This document shows, piece after piece, positions 44,309 through 53,510 of a stretch of 61,144 nucleotides of DNA; the first letter of the stretch is position 1, and the number at the start of each line of letters is the position of its first letter. A model generated the notes under the pieces. It was not told the DNA's origin and made no database searches. It saw nothing but the letters and a program-made list of their open reading frames with translations. Source of the stretch: Caldithrix abyssi (GTDB taxonomy: Bacteria; Calditrichota; Calditrichia; Calditrichales; Calditrichaceae); NCBI GenBank assembly GCA_011369465.1, contig DRQG01000024.1:1-61144 (forward strand), written 5' to 3'. The position numbers were made by a program, and so were the translations under genes.

Positions 44309-45817
44309 ATGCAACGAAAGCAGAAAATTCTGATTGTTGAAGATCACAAGGATATGCTCAATATCATCACCCGGTATTTAGCGGAACAGGGATTTGAAGC
44401 CATTGGAACGGAAACAGCAGAAGTCGGTCTGCAACGTTTTGAAGAAGAAAAGCCCGATATGGTCTTAATGGATATCATGCTGCCCGGAATGTCCGGTTTG
44501 GAAGCTATGAGCCGCCTTAAAGAGCAATTTACTGCGGATAATTACGTACCCATCATTCTCATCACAGCAAAAAACACCATTAGCGACATCGTTTTGGGCC
44601 TGGAAAGCGGCGCGGATGACTACATCGTAAAGCCCTTTAATTTTGAGGAACTTCTGGCCCGCGTCCGTACGGCTCTTCGGCTGAAGGAACTCAATGAAAC
44701 CCTGGTACGGCAAACCAAAGAGCTGGCCGAAGCCAACGACAAAATAAACCAGCTCAACCGAAGTTTGATGAGTAAAAACAAAGAATTACGGCGTAATATT
44801 TTTAACTTGCGTAACCTGTTCGAGGTTTCACTGGAACTGAATTCCATACTCGATCTCAAACGGCTCATTAATTCGGTATTGTTAACGTTGGTTGGACAAT
44901 TTTCCTGTAAGAATGCTTTGTTTTTTTACACTCAACGCCAGAATAAAGGCCGGATGGAAGTCCTTAATTCCAAAGGATTTTATCAGGATGAAATTGAAAA
45001 TCTACAGCTTACCAAAAGCGATCCCTTATTCGATTATTTAACCGAACACACCCGGCCAGACCGGTTGGAAACCATCTACGAACAGGTACGTAAATCCGAA
45101 GCGCTTAGCCGCCTGTTGGCCCTTAAAATGGATATTCTCTCTCCCATCGTCATAAAAAAGAAGGTGGAAGGTCTTATCTGCCTTGGCCCAAGAGTTAAAA
45201 AAGGCAGCCACAGTGAACGCGACCTGGAACATATTTCCATCCTTACAAATATCATTGCCATTGCCGTGCACAACGCCTATCTGTATGAACAGGTAGAGGA
45301 GTTGTCCTACACCGATGGAATGACGGCGCTGCATAACTACCGCTACTTTGAGCTGCGTCTGAAAGAGGAGATTCTGCGTCATAAACGTACCCAAAGCGGT
45401 TTGAGTCTGCTTATTCTGGATGTGGATTATTTCAAAAATTACAACGATCAAATGGGACATCCGGCCGGCGATCGGGTGCTGCGCAAAATTGCTGCCGTTC
45501 TAAAAGAGACCGTGCGGGAAAACGATATCGTAGCCCGTTACGGCGGCGAGGAATTCGCTGTGATTATGCCCGGCGAAGACAAAAAGGGCGCCTTTGTACT
45601 GGCCGATCGTATTCGTGACGCTGTGGAAAAAACGTACTTTGAACACGAAGAAGTGCAACCAAACGGTAAAATTACCGTAAGTATCGGCTGCGCGGCGCTG
45701 CCGGAGGATGCAGACGATGCCAACGACCTGATCCACAAAGCCGATACAGCTTTATATGCGGCTAAAAAGGCCGGGAGAAATCAGGTAAAAATTTTCACAC
45801 CCGAAATGGTACAATAA
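44309..45817 (+). CDS. Response regulator with GAF and GGDEF domains (diguanylate cyclase)
   Basis: 502 aa. Receiver domain (ILIVEDHKDML, phospho-Asp in LMDIMLPGMSG, KPFNFEELLARV, residues ~5-125), a coiled-coil linker, a GAF-like domain (~170-320) and a GGDEF domain with YGGEEFAVIMPGED, so cyclic di-GMP synthesis should be intact. The cognate kinase is not next to it. Its stop is 4 nt before the bshA start, so the two may be co-transcribed although their functions look unrelated. Confidence 0.92.
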   Translation: MQRKQKILIVEDHKDMLNIITRYLAEQGFEAIGTETAEVGLQRFEEEKPDMVLMDIMLPGMSGLEAMSRLKEQFTADNYVPIILITAKNTISDIVLGLESGADDYIVKPFNFEELLARVRTALRLKELNETLVRQTKELAEANDKINQLNRSLMSKNKELRRNIFNLRNLFEVSLELNSILDLKRLINSVLLTLVGQFSCKNALFFYTQRQNKGRMEVLNSKGFYQDEIENLQLTKSDPLFDYLTEHTRPDRLETIYEQVRKSEALSRLLALKMDILSPIVIKKKVEGLICLGPRVKKGSHSERDLEHISILTNIIAIAVHNAYLYEQVEELSYTDGMTALHNYRYFELRLKEEILRHKRTQSGLSLLILDVDYFKNYNDQMGHPAGDRVLRKIAAVLKETVRENDIVARYGGEEFAVIMPGEDKKGAFVLADRIRDAVEKTYFEHEEVQPNGKITVSIGCAALPEDADDANDLIHKADTALYAAKKAGRNQVKIFTPEMVQ

Positions 45818-45821
45818 AACT

Positions 45822-46943
45822 ATGCGCATAGGAATAACCTGCTATCCCACTTACGGCGGAAGCGGGGTTGTGGCTACGGAACTGGGGAAAAAATTGGCCG
45901 CCCTGGGGCATAAGGTGCATTTTGTATCGTACGCCCTGCCTTACCGCCTGAACAGTTTTAATCCCAATCTCTTCTTTCACGAAGTGGATGTGGTTAAATA
46001 TCCTTTGTTCGAATATCCCCCTTACTCTCTTTCGCTGGCATCCAAAATGGTGGAGGTCATCGAATACGAAAAGCTGGATATTATGCATGTGCATTACGCC
46101 ATTCCCCATGCCACCAGCGCGTACCTGGCCAGGGAAATCAGTCACCAAAAAAACCTGAAAGTGATCACAACCCTTCACGGCACCGATATTACCCTGATCG
46201 GACAGCACCCGTCCTTCCGCAGTGTCGTGCGCTTTTCCATCGAGCAGAGCGACGGTATAACGGCTGTTTCCGAATTTCTACGCGAAGAAACCTGCCGGAC
46301 TTTTGATATACAAAAAGAAATCAAAGTCATCCCTAATTTCGTGCCGGATGATTTTCTGGGACCCCATCACACGGAGCAGGTAAAATCCTGCTTTAAGATC
46401 GAAGACGAATTCATCATCACCCATATTTCCAATTTCAGGCCGCTCAAACGGACGCAGGACATCATTGAAATGATGCGCCATCTGGTTAAAAAACACACCG
46501 TTAAACTGTTGATGGTGGGCGACGGACCGGATCGCTCGGTAGTGGAAGCCCGCTGCCACGAGCTGGGATTATGCGGGCAGATTCTGTTCCTGGGCAAGCA
46601 GGATAATGTGGCGGATATTCTGTGTGCCAGCGACGTGTTTTTATTACCCAGTGAGCATGAAAGTTTTGGCCTGGCCGCCCTCGAAGCCATGGCCTGCGGA
46701 GTGCCCTGCGTAACCAGCAATGCCGGCGGTCTAACCGATTTGAATAAACACGGGAAAACCGGCTTTGTAGCGCCGGTTGGCGATATAGCCGCCTTTGTTA
46801 AAGCCATAGAACGCTTGATAGAAGACGGTGATTTGCGTAAAAGCATGGGAGAAAACGCCCGGCGTTATGCGTTAAACAATTTCAGCGCCGACGCCATTGT
46901 GCAGCAGTTTTTGAATTTTTACGAAGAAGTATTAGCCCGCTAA
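45822..46943 (+). CDS. bshA: BshA, N-acetyl-alpha-D-glucosaminyl L-malate synthase
   Basis: 373 aa GT4-family glycosyltransferase. MRIGITCYPTYGGSGVVATELGKKLAALGHKVHFVSYALPYRL at the N-terminus, DIMHVHYAIPHATSAYLAREI and SEHESFGLAALEAMACGVPCVTSNAGGLTDL are the BshA pattern. It forms GlcNAc-malate, the first step to bacillithiol. bshC is present at 12547-14145 and bshB is not in the window. The closest upstream gene is the GGDEF regulator, 4 nt away. Confidence 0.93.
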   Translation: MRIGITCYPTYGGSGVVATELGKKLAALGHKVHFVSYALPYRLNSFNPNLFFHEVDVVKYPLFEYPPYSLSLASKMVEVIEYEKLDIMHVHYAIPHATSAYLAREISHQKNLKVITTLHGTDITLIGQHPSFRSVVRFSIEQSDGITAVSEFLREETCRTFDIQKEIKVIPNFVPDDFLGPHHTEQVKSCFKIEDEFIITHISNFRPLKRTQDIIEMMRHLVKKHTVKLLMVGDGPDRSVVEARCHELGLCGQILFLGKQDNVADILCASDVFLLPSEHESFGLAALEAMACGVPCVTSNAGGLTDLNKHGKTGFVAPVGDIAAFVKAIERLIEDGDLRKSMGENARRYALNNFSADAIVQQFLNFYEEVLAR

Positions 46944-47018
46944 AAACCGGCCGGAAGCGAATGTAAGAATCACCTTATCAAATAAGATTCGTAAAGCAAA
47001 CATTATCAGCAATAAATT

Positions 47019-47471
47019 TTATTTACGTAATCTGGAATCAAAATAAAATTTCTTTTGGCTTAGAATTTTCACTCTCTTAAAATCTTTATGTTTACAATTA
47101 AGAATAATATTATTTGCCGTATGTATAATACTACTTGGCACCTTTAGTGCGAGCGTTTTGCCTTCATCTATCCACATTTGTCCTATTTCAGATAAAATAG
47201 TCGGGGCCGGATATTGGTACCAGTTCGGCGGTAAGTCTTCCGGTGTGAGTACAGTTATGGGGCCATTGGGAATATCAATGGTCAAAATATCCAACTCCGG
47301 CGACATCATTGGCGGAATGTGAACGATATATTCGAGAAGGGCTATCTCTTTACTTTCTCCAGTATATAAAACTGGGGTTCCCTTTTTATTCCATCTTCCG
47401 GGAAAAATAGACGCACCGTATCCACTAATGTCTGAAGCTCTTTTCCTTTTGGCTATCCTGAATACAATCAT
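47019..47471 (-). CDS. RES-domain toxin (NAD+-degrading type)
   Basis: 150 aa. The RES core is visible: FRIAKRKRASDISGYGASIFPGRWNKKGTPVLYTGESKEIALLEYIVH carries the Arg and Glu, and the later HTANNIILNCKHKDFKR carries the region near the conserved Ser. RES toxins deplete NAD+ as phosphorylases or hydrolases. It starts 6 nt after the antitoxin stop, so the order is antitoxin then toxin. The locus is AT-rich relative to its neighbours, suggesting acquisition. Confidence 0.88.
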   Translation of the reverse strand: MIVFRIAKRKRASDISGYGASIFPGRWNKKGTPVLYTGESKEIALLEYIVHIPPMMSPELDILTIDIPNGPITVLTPEDLPPNWYQYPAPTILSEIGQMWIDEGKTLALKVPSSIIHTANNIILNCKHKDFKRVKILSQKKFYFDSRLRK

Positions 47472-47477
47472 AAACGA

Positions 47478-47939
47478 TTAGCTATAAACACCATATTCTA
47501 TTCTTCCTAACAAGTCTTTTACTTTAGATATCCCCCCTGGCATTTCTAACAATTCTTTTGGCTTTAGCCCCCCGAGAGCGGTATTAGGTAACTCAATCCA
47601 TTTGAAGAAATTTTCCTTGTTTTCAAAGACCTCATAACCATAAAGAAACAAGTCCGCTAATTCAAAAAGTTGTATCGAGTAATTTCTTGCTAACTTTTTA
47701 TTTACACGTATCCATCGGTAAATGGTCGGTTCGGAAATATTTAATAATTCGGCGGTAAACTTACGAGGAATATTAAAATACTTTCTAAAATTAATAATAG
47801 CTTCAGCATTTATTCCTCTATTAGCAATCGTTATAAAATCATAGGGGCTTTCGATTGATGACTTAATATATTTTTTTCCAAAAATGCGCATAAGCCTTTC
47901 ATAATGTTCTGTTGTTGTTTTCATTTTTTCTTTTATCAT
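47478..47939 (-). CDS. Xre/MbcA/ParS-family antitoxin (DUF2384)
   Basis: 153 aa. An N-terminal helix-turn-helix (FRKYFNIPRKFTAELLNISEPTIYRWIRVNKK, ~48-80) is followed by the DUF2384 toxin-binding part FFKWIELPNTALGGLKPKELLEMPGGISKVKDLLGRIEYGVYS. It neutralises the RES toxin immediately downstream and should repress the operon. The start is ambiguous: MIKEKMKTTTEHYERL gives Met1 and Met6. Confidence 0.9.
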   Translation of the reverse strand: MIKEKMKTTTEHYERLMRIFGKKYIKSSIESPYDFITIANRGINAEAIINFRKYFNIPRKFTAELLNISEPTIYRWIRVNKKLARNYSIQLFELADLFLYGYEVFENKENFFKWIELPNTALGGLKPKELLEMPGGISKVKDLLGRIEYGVYS

Positions 47940-48180
47940 CCGGCAGACCTTTCTATCATTTAATAAATAATATTGTCATTTAAAAGTAAATAAATTTTTT
48001 TGCATATACAAATTAATTTTTACCAGTACGTGTGTAACAAGGGTTTTTTGAGAATAAATAAATGTACATATCTGAAAAACGGGAGGTTGAGAATGAATTT
48101 TTTCTCTATAAAATATATCCACACTAAAAATGAAAAATGGTTGCAGAACTTATTACATTCCACCCCGGCAGGATTGAAAT

Positions 48181-48403
48181 CCCGGCTTTGGTTGCTTGGA
48201 TGTTGAAACGAGCCTGTCTCGGCGTCAGGCCATGGTTCAACATAACAGGTCACGTCATTCCGAACTTGATTCGGAATCCCGTCTTAACTTAATTCGGAAT
48301 TCCGGCCTCGGTTGTTTGGATATTGAAACAAGCCTGTCCTGGCGTCTGGCCAGGGTTCAACACGACTGGTTACGTCATTCCGAACTTGATTCGGAATCCC
48401 TTC
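48181..48403. repeat. Two tandem copies of a ~104-nt repeat, period 119
   Basis: Two similar units begin at about 48181 and 48300 (GGTTGCTTGGATGTTGAAAC vs GGTTGTTTGGATATTGAAAC, 119 nt apart), and both contain the identical word GTCATTCCGAACTTGATTCG at their ends, followed by GGAATCCC. The unit carries small inverted words (for example CGAACTTGATTCGG). Confidence 0.75.
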
Positions 48404-48482
48404 CCATAGAACAAGGGATGCTGAAACAAGTTCAGCACGACGGGTAAGAGAAGATAGAACCGTGCTGTTGGTAACCCGGCGG

Positions 48483-48566
48483 ACAACCCACCCCAACTCG
48501 TAAAAACCACACAGCCGTCACACTACGCCCTCCCTTCGCTGAAGGGAGAGGTTGGGGGTGGGTTGT
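48483..48566. repeat. Compound palindromic hairpin
   Basis: Outer arms 48483-48497 (ACAACCCACCCCAAC) and 48551-48566 pair with one bulge; an inner stem CTCCCTTC/GAAGGGAG with a 3-nt loop lies at 48530-48548. It resembles the element at 57683-57747 in its CCAAC/CCCTC-to-GAGGG/GTTGG layout. Confidence 0.55.
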
Positions 48567-48688
48567 GACCAGAGTTCAGGGTTTCATTTAATTCACCGGA
48601 CCCGTTTTAATTGGACTCAAAAATATAACAAGTCTGAGAATACTTCCAATTTGGTTTATCAGTTCTGTAAAATACCTTTTTAAGCGTT

Positions 48689-49219
48689 TTACAGATTTTC
48701 GGAGGTCTTCTCGAACACAGTGTAGGATTTTTCATCCCATAAACAAAAATGGACTTCTTTTACAGACTGAGCTTGCTCAAGGAACTCCTTTGCGGTGTTA
48801 AGCATGACTTTGGCGCAGCGATCGATGGGGTAGCCGAAAATACCTGTGCTGATTGCCGGAAAGGCGATACTGTGCAGTCCGTGTTCCTCGGCCAGTTTTA
48901 AGCTGTTGCGGGTGGCATTGGTAAGCTTTTCGTCTTCGTTGCCTTCGCCCATGCGCGGACCCACGGCATGAATTACATATCTGGCCGGTAAATTACCCGC
49001 TCCGGTAATTACCGCGCCGCCTACGTAAGTACCGCCAATTTTATGGCATTCTTCCTGTATTGTCGGGCCGCCTTTACGTCGGATAGCACCGGCCACACCG
49101 CCGCCCAATATAAGCTGCGCGTTGGCTGCATTGACGATGGCGTCCACTTTCATTTCGGTAATATCACCCTGCAAAATATGAATGACGCCGTTTCCGGTTT
49201 TAAGTGTTTTCTGTGGCAT
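48689..49219 (-). CDS. Macrodomain protein, O-acetyl-ADP-ribose deacetylase-like
   Basis: 176 aa, single macrodomain. GDITEMKVDAIVNAANAQLILGGGVAGAIRRKGG and FPAISTGIFGYPIDRCAKVML are the ADP-ribose-binding blocks, and the sequence matches the bacterial MacroD/YmdB branch, which hydrolyses O-acetyl-ADP-ribose or removes mono-ADP-ribose from proteins. Its proximity to a RES toxin, which consumes NAD+, could be a coincidence. No signal peptide. Confidence 0.9.
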   Translation of the reverse strand: MPQKTLKTGNGVIHILQGDITEMKVDAIVNAANAQLILGGGVAGAIRRKGGPTIQEECHKIGGTYVGGAVITGAGNLPARYVIHAVGPRMGEGNEDEKLTNATRNSLKLAEEHGLHSIAFPAISTGIFGYPIDRCAKVMLNTAKEFLEQAQSVKEVHFCLWDEKSYTVFEKTSENL

Positions 49220-49260
49220 GAGAATATGCTCCGAAATGTGTAATATATGTTCAGATAAAT

Positions 49261-49360
49261 TGGAGTGATGGAGTACCGGAGTTATGAGAATTGCCGAAGT
49301 ACTAAAATACAGTTCAATACTCCACTACTCCATCACTCCATTATCCCACTATTACAACTA
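49261..49360. repeat. Palindromic TGGAG-word element, copy 3
   Basis: Left part TGGAGTGATGGAGTACCGGAG, right part ACTCCACTACTCCATCACTCC: reverse-complementary words around a loop of about 40 nt. It lies between the macrodomain gene and hutI. Confidence 0.6.
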
Positions 49361-49375
49361 TTGTTAAGCAATATT

Positions 49376-50605
49376 TCAACAATCATTCCGTTTATAAACG
49401 ACTTTGCCTTTTTTTATCGTCGTCAAAACGTGATTTACGCCGTAATGATAAGGCAGGTAATTCAGATTGGGGATATCCAGTACAATCAAATCGGCCTGTT
49501 TGCCTTCTTCAACGGTCCCGATCTGTTCATCCAGATTCAATGATTTGGCAGCGGTAATGGTGGTTGCCCATAACAATTCGCCGGGCATCATTTTGAGCTT
49601 AAGCGCCCCGATAGTCCACATCAACTGCATATTTTGGGTGGTGGAACTGCCGGGATTGAAATCGGTGGAAACGGCCACCTCGCACCCGGCTTCGATCATT
49701 TCGCGCGCCCGGGCATAGTCGTTTTTACCCAAAAAGAAGGTGGTGCCCGGCAACAGAACGGGGATTACGCCCGCTTCGGCCATGGCGGCAATACCCCGAT
49801 CCGATGTCTGTACCAGATGATCCGCCGTAACCGCGCCGATTTCCGCGGCCATCTCGGCTCCCCCAAAAGGATGCAACTCGTCGGCGTGCACCCGCGCCCC
49901 CAGCCCGGCCTGCTGACCGGCCTGCAGGATTTCCCGGCTCTCTTCCACAGTAAACACGCCTTTTTCACAGAATACATCGCAGTAGCGGGCTAAACGATCT
50001 TCCGCCACCAGCGGTATCATTTCTTCCTTTAGCAGACGAATATAGGCCGCCCGATCCGACTGATATTCGTCCGGTACTTCGTGCGCGCCCAAAAAGGTGG
50101 GGATCAAATCCAGATCGAGTTCGCGGTTCAGCTCGTTAATAATTTCCAGCGATTTGATCTCGTCCTCTGTGGACAGACCATAACCGCTTTTGGCTTCTAT
50201 GGTGGTGGTACCGTACTCAAAAAAACGTTTCAGACGGCGGCGTGTTACTTCTTTGATTTCCTCTTTGCCGGCCTGACGAAACCGCCGGACGCTGTTGCGA
50301 ATGCCGCCGCCCGCCGCGGCAATTTCCTCGTAACTTTTGCCCTGCACACGCATAATGAATTCATCTTCGCGGGTCAGCCAAAAGACGGGATGGGTGTGGG
50401 CGTCCACAAAGCCGGGTAAAACAGTCTGCCCCCCAGCATCGATTATTTCTTCGGCAGTTGCAGATTTTTCGCCGGCCGGGATGATGCGGATTATCTTTCC
50501 GTCTTCAACAAGCAAACTGACATTTCTCCATTCTTTCACACTACCGTAAGATTTTTCCGTATCCGGAGAATAAATACGACCGATATTCGAGATTAAAAGG
50601 GACAT
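49376..50605 (-). CDS. hutI: Imidazolonepropionase (histidine degradation)
   Basis: 409 aa from the ATG at 50605, which has GAGGA 7 nt upstream; the extension to a TTG at 50629 is unlikely. Metal ligands are seen in VDAHTHPVF, ARVHADELHPFGGAEMA and VAVSTDFNPGSS; EAKSGYGLSTEDEIKSLEI is the HutI signature. It hydrolyses 4-imidazolone-5-propionate to N-formimino-L-glutamate. No other hut genes are nearby. The HIT gene lies 53 nt upstream in the same direction. Confidence 0.93.
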   Translation of the reverse strand: MSLLISNIGRIYSPDTEKSYGSVKEWRNVSLLVEDGKIIRIIPAGEKSATAEEIIDAGGQTVLPGFVDAHTHPVFWLTREDEFIMRVQGKSYEEIAAAGGGIRNSVRRFRQAGKEEIKEVTRRRLKRFFEYGTTTIEAKSGYGLSTEDEIKSLEIINELNRELDLDLIPTFLGAHEVPDEYQSDRAAYIRLLKEEMIPLVAEDRLARYCDVFCEKGVFTVEESREILQAGQQAGLGARVHADELHPFGGAEMAAEIGAVTADHLVQTSDRGIAAMAEAGVIPVLLPGTTFFLGKNDYARAREMIEAGCEVAVSTDFNPGSSTTQNMQLMWTIGALKLKMMPGELLWATTITAAKSLNLDEQIGTVEEGKQADLIVLDIPNLNYLPYHYGVNHVLTTIKKGKVVYKRNDC

Positions 50606-50658
50606 ACGTTTTTCCTCTTCGTGCGGCAAGGAATGCCTTATAACGGATTCATCTTTAA

Positions 50659-51168
50659 TTACTTATCTTTTTCTTCTCCATATAAACGTTTAAATTCGCC
50701 CTGCAGTTTTTTCCAGGTGGCGGCCAGGCTCTCGGAAACGATTTTCGTACCCGTAAGCACGGGCATAAAATTCGTGTCCCCGTCCCAGCGGGGCACAATA
50801 TGATAGTGCAAATGCGTGTCTATCCCGGCGCCGGCGCTGCGTCCCAAATTCATCCCGATATTCATGGCATGGGGATGCAGCACGTTGCGCAGCACCTGAA
50901 CGCTTTTGCGAATGGTACGCTGCAAATCCATCAGCACTTCATCGCTTAGCTCCAGCACATCGCCCGTATGCTGATAAGGCACCACCAACAGATGTCCGTT
51001 ATTGTATGGGAATTTATTGAGAATTACGAAAGAATGTTCCGCCCGGTAGGCAATCAGATATTTTTCATCGTTGTTTTCCTGCGGGAACCGGCAAAAAATA
51101 CAACCATCCGTTTTATCCAGTTCATTCAGAATGTATTCCATGCGCCAGGGCGCCCATAGATGCTTCAT
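50659..51168 (-). CDS. HIT-family nucleotide hydrolase/transferase
   Basis: 169 aa. The histidine triad is in DTHLHYHIVPRW (HxHxH), and the N-terminal CIFCRFPQENNDEKYLIAYRAEHSFVILNKFPYNNGHLLVVPYQHTGDV is the typical opening. GGAAGGAAAAC precedes the ATG. Family members cleave Ap4A-type dinucleotides or aminoacyl/sulfo-nucleotides, so an exact substrate cannot be named. It is between the EF-G-like gene and hutI. Confidence 0.9.
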   Translation of the reverse strand: MKHLWAPWRMEYILNELDKTDGCIFCRFPQENNDEKYLIAYRAEHSFVILNKFPYNNGHLLVVPYQHTGDVLELSDEVLMDLQRTIRKSVQVLRNVLHPHAMNIGMNLGRSAGAGIDTHLHYHIVPRWDGDTNFMPVLTGTKIVSESLAATWKKLQGEFKRLYGEEKDK

Positions 51169-51183
51169 AGTTTTCCTTCCTGC

Positions 51184-51219
51184 AAAAAAATGCCCAACAC
51201 CGGTTTAACGGCATTGGGC
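51184..51219 (-). terminator. Terminator after the EF-G-like gene
   Basis: On the minus strand GCCCAA pairs with TTGGGC around a loop of about 16 nt and is followed by ATTTTTTT. It separates the EF-G-like gene from HIT. Confidence 0.7.
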
Positions 51220-51285
51220 GGTTTTATGAATATATTATTTTGGGGACATGGGCTTATCCGTCCTGTTCCTCTGTTCGGTTATGGA

Positions 51286-53355
51286 TTATTCGTCCTCTTC
51301 CTTTTTAGCCTGTTCGATGATCTTCTGCATCTGATCGGACGGTACTTCTTCGTAGTGCGAGAACGAACGCTTATGAATGCCGCGGCCCTGGGTAATGGAA
51401 CGTAGCGTGGTTGAATAGCGGTACAGTTCGGCCAGGGGCACCTGGGCGTTGATCACCTGAAAACGGCCGTCGCTGTCCATACCCATAATTTTACCCCGGC
51501 GGCTGCTGATATCGCCCATTACGTCGCCCATGTACTCATCGGGTACGCGCACTTCGATATTGTAGATGGGTTCCAGCATAACCGGATTGGCCTGTTCAAA
51601 GGCTTTTTTGAAGGCCATGGATGCGGCCACTTTAAAAGCCATTTCGGATGAATCCACACTGTGGTAACTGCCGTCGAAGACGGTTACTTTCACATCCACG
51701 ACCGGATACCCGGCCAGTACGCCTTTTTCCATGGTTTCGATAACGCCTTTTTCCACAGCCGGGATAAACTTGCCGGGAATGACGCCGCCCACGATGGCGT
51801 CCACAAATTCGAATTTTTCACCGCGCGGCATGGGTTCCAGCCGCAAATGACAATCACCGTACTGGCCGCGTCCGCCGGATTGCTTTTTGAATTTTCCCTG
51901 TGCTTCGGCTTTTTTTCTGATCGTTTCGCGATAGGGGATGCGCGGTTCTTCTTCTTCCACTTCCACACCAAAACGTTGTTTTAAGCGCTGCAGAATAATG
52001 GCCAGATGCAACTCGCCCTGTCCCGATACGATGGTTTGACGCAGCTCGGAATCCTGTTTGTACACAAAGGTGGGGTCTTCTTCGTGCAGGGTATGCAAGC
52101 CGTTACTGATTTTGTCTTCGTCGCCTTTGGCTTTGGGTTTGATGGCCGTGCGGATAAGCGGTTCGGGGAAGTCAATCTTTGGATACACAATCGGATCGTT
52201 TTTAGCGCAAAGGGTGTCGCCCGTGTGCGTGCTTTTCAGTTTAACCACCGTACCAATATCCCCGGCCGTAAGATGATCCACATTTTTCTTGTTTTTTCCA
52301 TTGAGGATAAACATCTGGCCGATACGTTCCGTGCTTCCGGTAGTGGCGTTAACCACATCTTCGCCGGTTTTCATAACCCCCGATATGACTTTAAAATAGG
52401 ACAGTTCGCCCATGTGCATTTCCGACAATGTTTTAAAAACAAAGGCCGAAAGCGGCTGCGAGGCATCCACTTTGCGTGTTTTACCGTCTTCGCCCTTCAC
52501 TTCGCCGTGATCTGCCGGAGAGGGACAGAAGTTTACGATAACATCCAACAGACGTTTAACGCCCACGTTGGTGGTGGCGGAAGCGCAAAAGACGGGAAAA
52601 ATGGCGTCTTCGGCCACGGCTTTTCTGAATCCGCCGCGGAATTCCTCTTCGCTCAGTTCGCCGGCGTCAAAATATTTTTCCATTAACGAATCATCGCTCT
52701 CGGCAACGGCCTCGATCAATTTGAGATGAAGCTCGTCGGCTTTGTCTTTCAGGTCGGCGGGGATATCTTCTTCCGTAAAATTTCCGCTGCCGTCTTTGGC
52801 AAACTTCAACAGTTTCATACGGAACAAATCGATAATGGCGTCAAAGTTGGGGCCGGTTTCCACAGGAAACTGAGCCAGAACAACCTGATGCCCAAAACTT
52901 TCGACCAGCCCCTCGTAAACCTGGTCAAACTCAATATTTTCCCGATCAAGTTTATTTACCACAAAAAAGCGGGGCACCTGCAGCTTCTGAGCTTCATTCC
53001 ATACCTGTTCGGTACCCACTTCCACGCCGGAAGCGGCGGAGACAACAATGAATTCGGTATCGACCACCCGCATACTGCCGACCACTTCGCCAAAGAAGTC
53101 GGAATAGCCGGGAGTATCGATAATGTTTATTTTATGATCCCGCCACACGCCGTGCATCAGCGCAGTGTTCAGGGATATTTGCCGGTTGATTTCATCTTCA
53201 TTATAGTCGGATGTGGTGGTACCCTGTTCGATGGCGCCGATACGGGAAATTTCCTTCAAATTAAAAAGCAGCGCTTCCGAAAGCATGGTTTTTCCTGAAC
53301 TACCGTGTCCACCCAGGCCAATATTGCGAATTTGTGCCGTCTGGAAATCCTTCAC
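51286..53355 (-). CDS. Elongation factor G-like translational GTPase
   Basis: 689 aa, the EF-G layout: GTPase domain with P-loop GGHGSSGKT (residues 15-23), G3 DTPGYSDF and G4 NKLD, then domains II-V including GRGQYGDCHLRLEPM. The P-loop and the overall pattern match the EF-G-like paralogue branch (fusA2/EF-G2 type), not the canonical fusA (AHVDAGKTT). The role is uncertain; paralogues act in ribosome recycling, stress or starvation. It stands outside a ribosomal-protein cluster and is followed by a terminator. Confidence 0.88.
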   Translation of the reverse strand: MKDFQTAQIRNIGLGGHGSSGKTMLSEALLFNLKEISRIGAIEQGTTTSDYNEDEINRQISLNTALMHGVWRDHKINIIDTPGYSDFFGEVVGSMRVVDTEFIVVSAASGVEVGTEQVWNEAQKLQVPRFFVVNKLDRENIEFDQVYEGLVESFGHQVVLAQFPVETGPNFDAIIDLFRMKLLKFAKDGSGNFTEEDIPADLKDKADELHLKLIEAVAESDDSLMEKYFDAGELSEEEFRGGFRKAVAEDAIFPVFCASATTNVGVKRLLDVIVNFCPSPADHGEVKGEDGKTRKVDASQPLSAFVFKTLSEMHMGELSYFKVISGVMKTGEDVVNATTGSTERIGQMFILNGKNKKNVDHLTAGDIGTVVKLKSTHTGDTLCAKNDPIVYPKIDFPEPLIRTAIKPKAKGDEDKISNGLHTLHEEDPTFVYKQDSELRQTIVSGQGELHLAIILQRLKQRFGVEVEEEEPRIPYRETIRKKAEAQGKFKKQSGGRGQYGDCHLRLEPMPRGEKFEFVDAIVGGVIPGKFIPAVEKGVIETMEKGVLAGYPVVDVKVTVFDGSYHSVDSSEMAFKVAASMAFKKAFEQANPVMLEPIYNIEVRVPDEYMGDVMGDISSRRGKIMGMDSDGRFQVINAQVPLAELYRYSTTLRSITQGRGIHKRSFSHYEEVPSDQMQKIIEQAKKEEDE

Positions 53356-53510
53356 ATTCGCCTCCTTTTAAATAGCTAAGATATATATTTTATTGGATTA
53401 ATATGCCAAACTGAACCATTCAGAGCTTTTACATTTAAGTTGGAAAATTTACTAAAACCATATTTTGTTTGCAAGAAAATCGGGGAGTCATAAACGGGTC
53501 AAAATAAAAA

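Larger units (their letters stand above)
47940..48688. other. Gene-free repeat-rich interval
   Basis: About 750 nt without a credible gene. It begins with an AT-rich part that must contain the toxin-antitoxin promoter, then the 119-nt-period repeat (48181-48403), a compound hairpin (48483-48566) and an uneventful segment to the macrodomain gene stop. Open frames here, including 48196-48447, are repeat products. Confidence 0.6.

Noticed and set aside
48181-48403. CRISPR array
   Set aside because: There are only two units of about 104 nt with no constant short repeat and variable spacer pattern, and no cas genes.
48196-48447. 83-aa open frame with repeated SRHSELDSESR
   Set aside because: It is the translation of the duplicated 48181-48403 repeat, not a gene.
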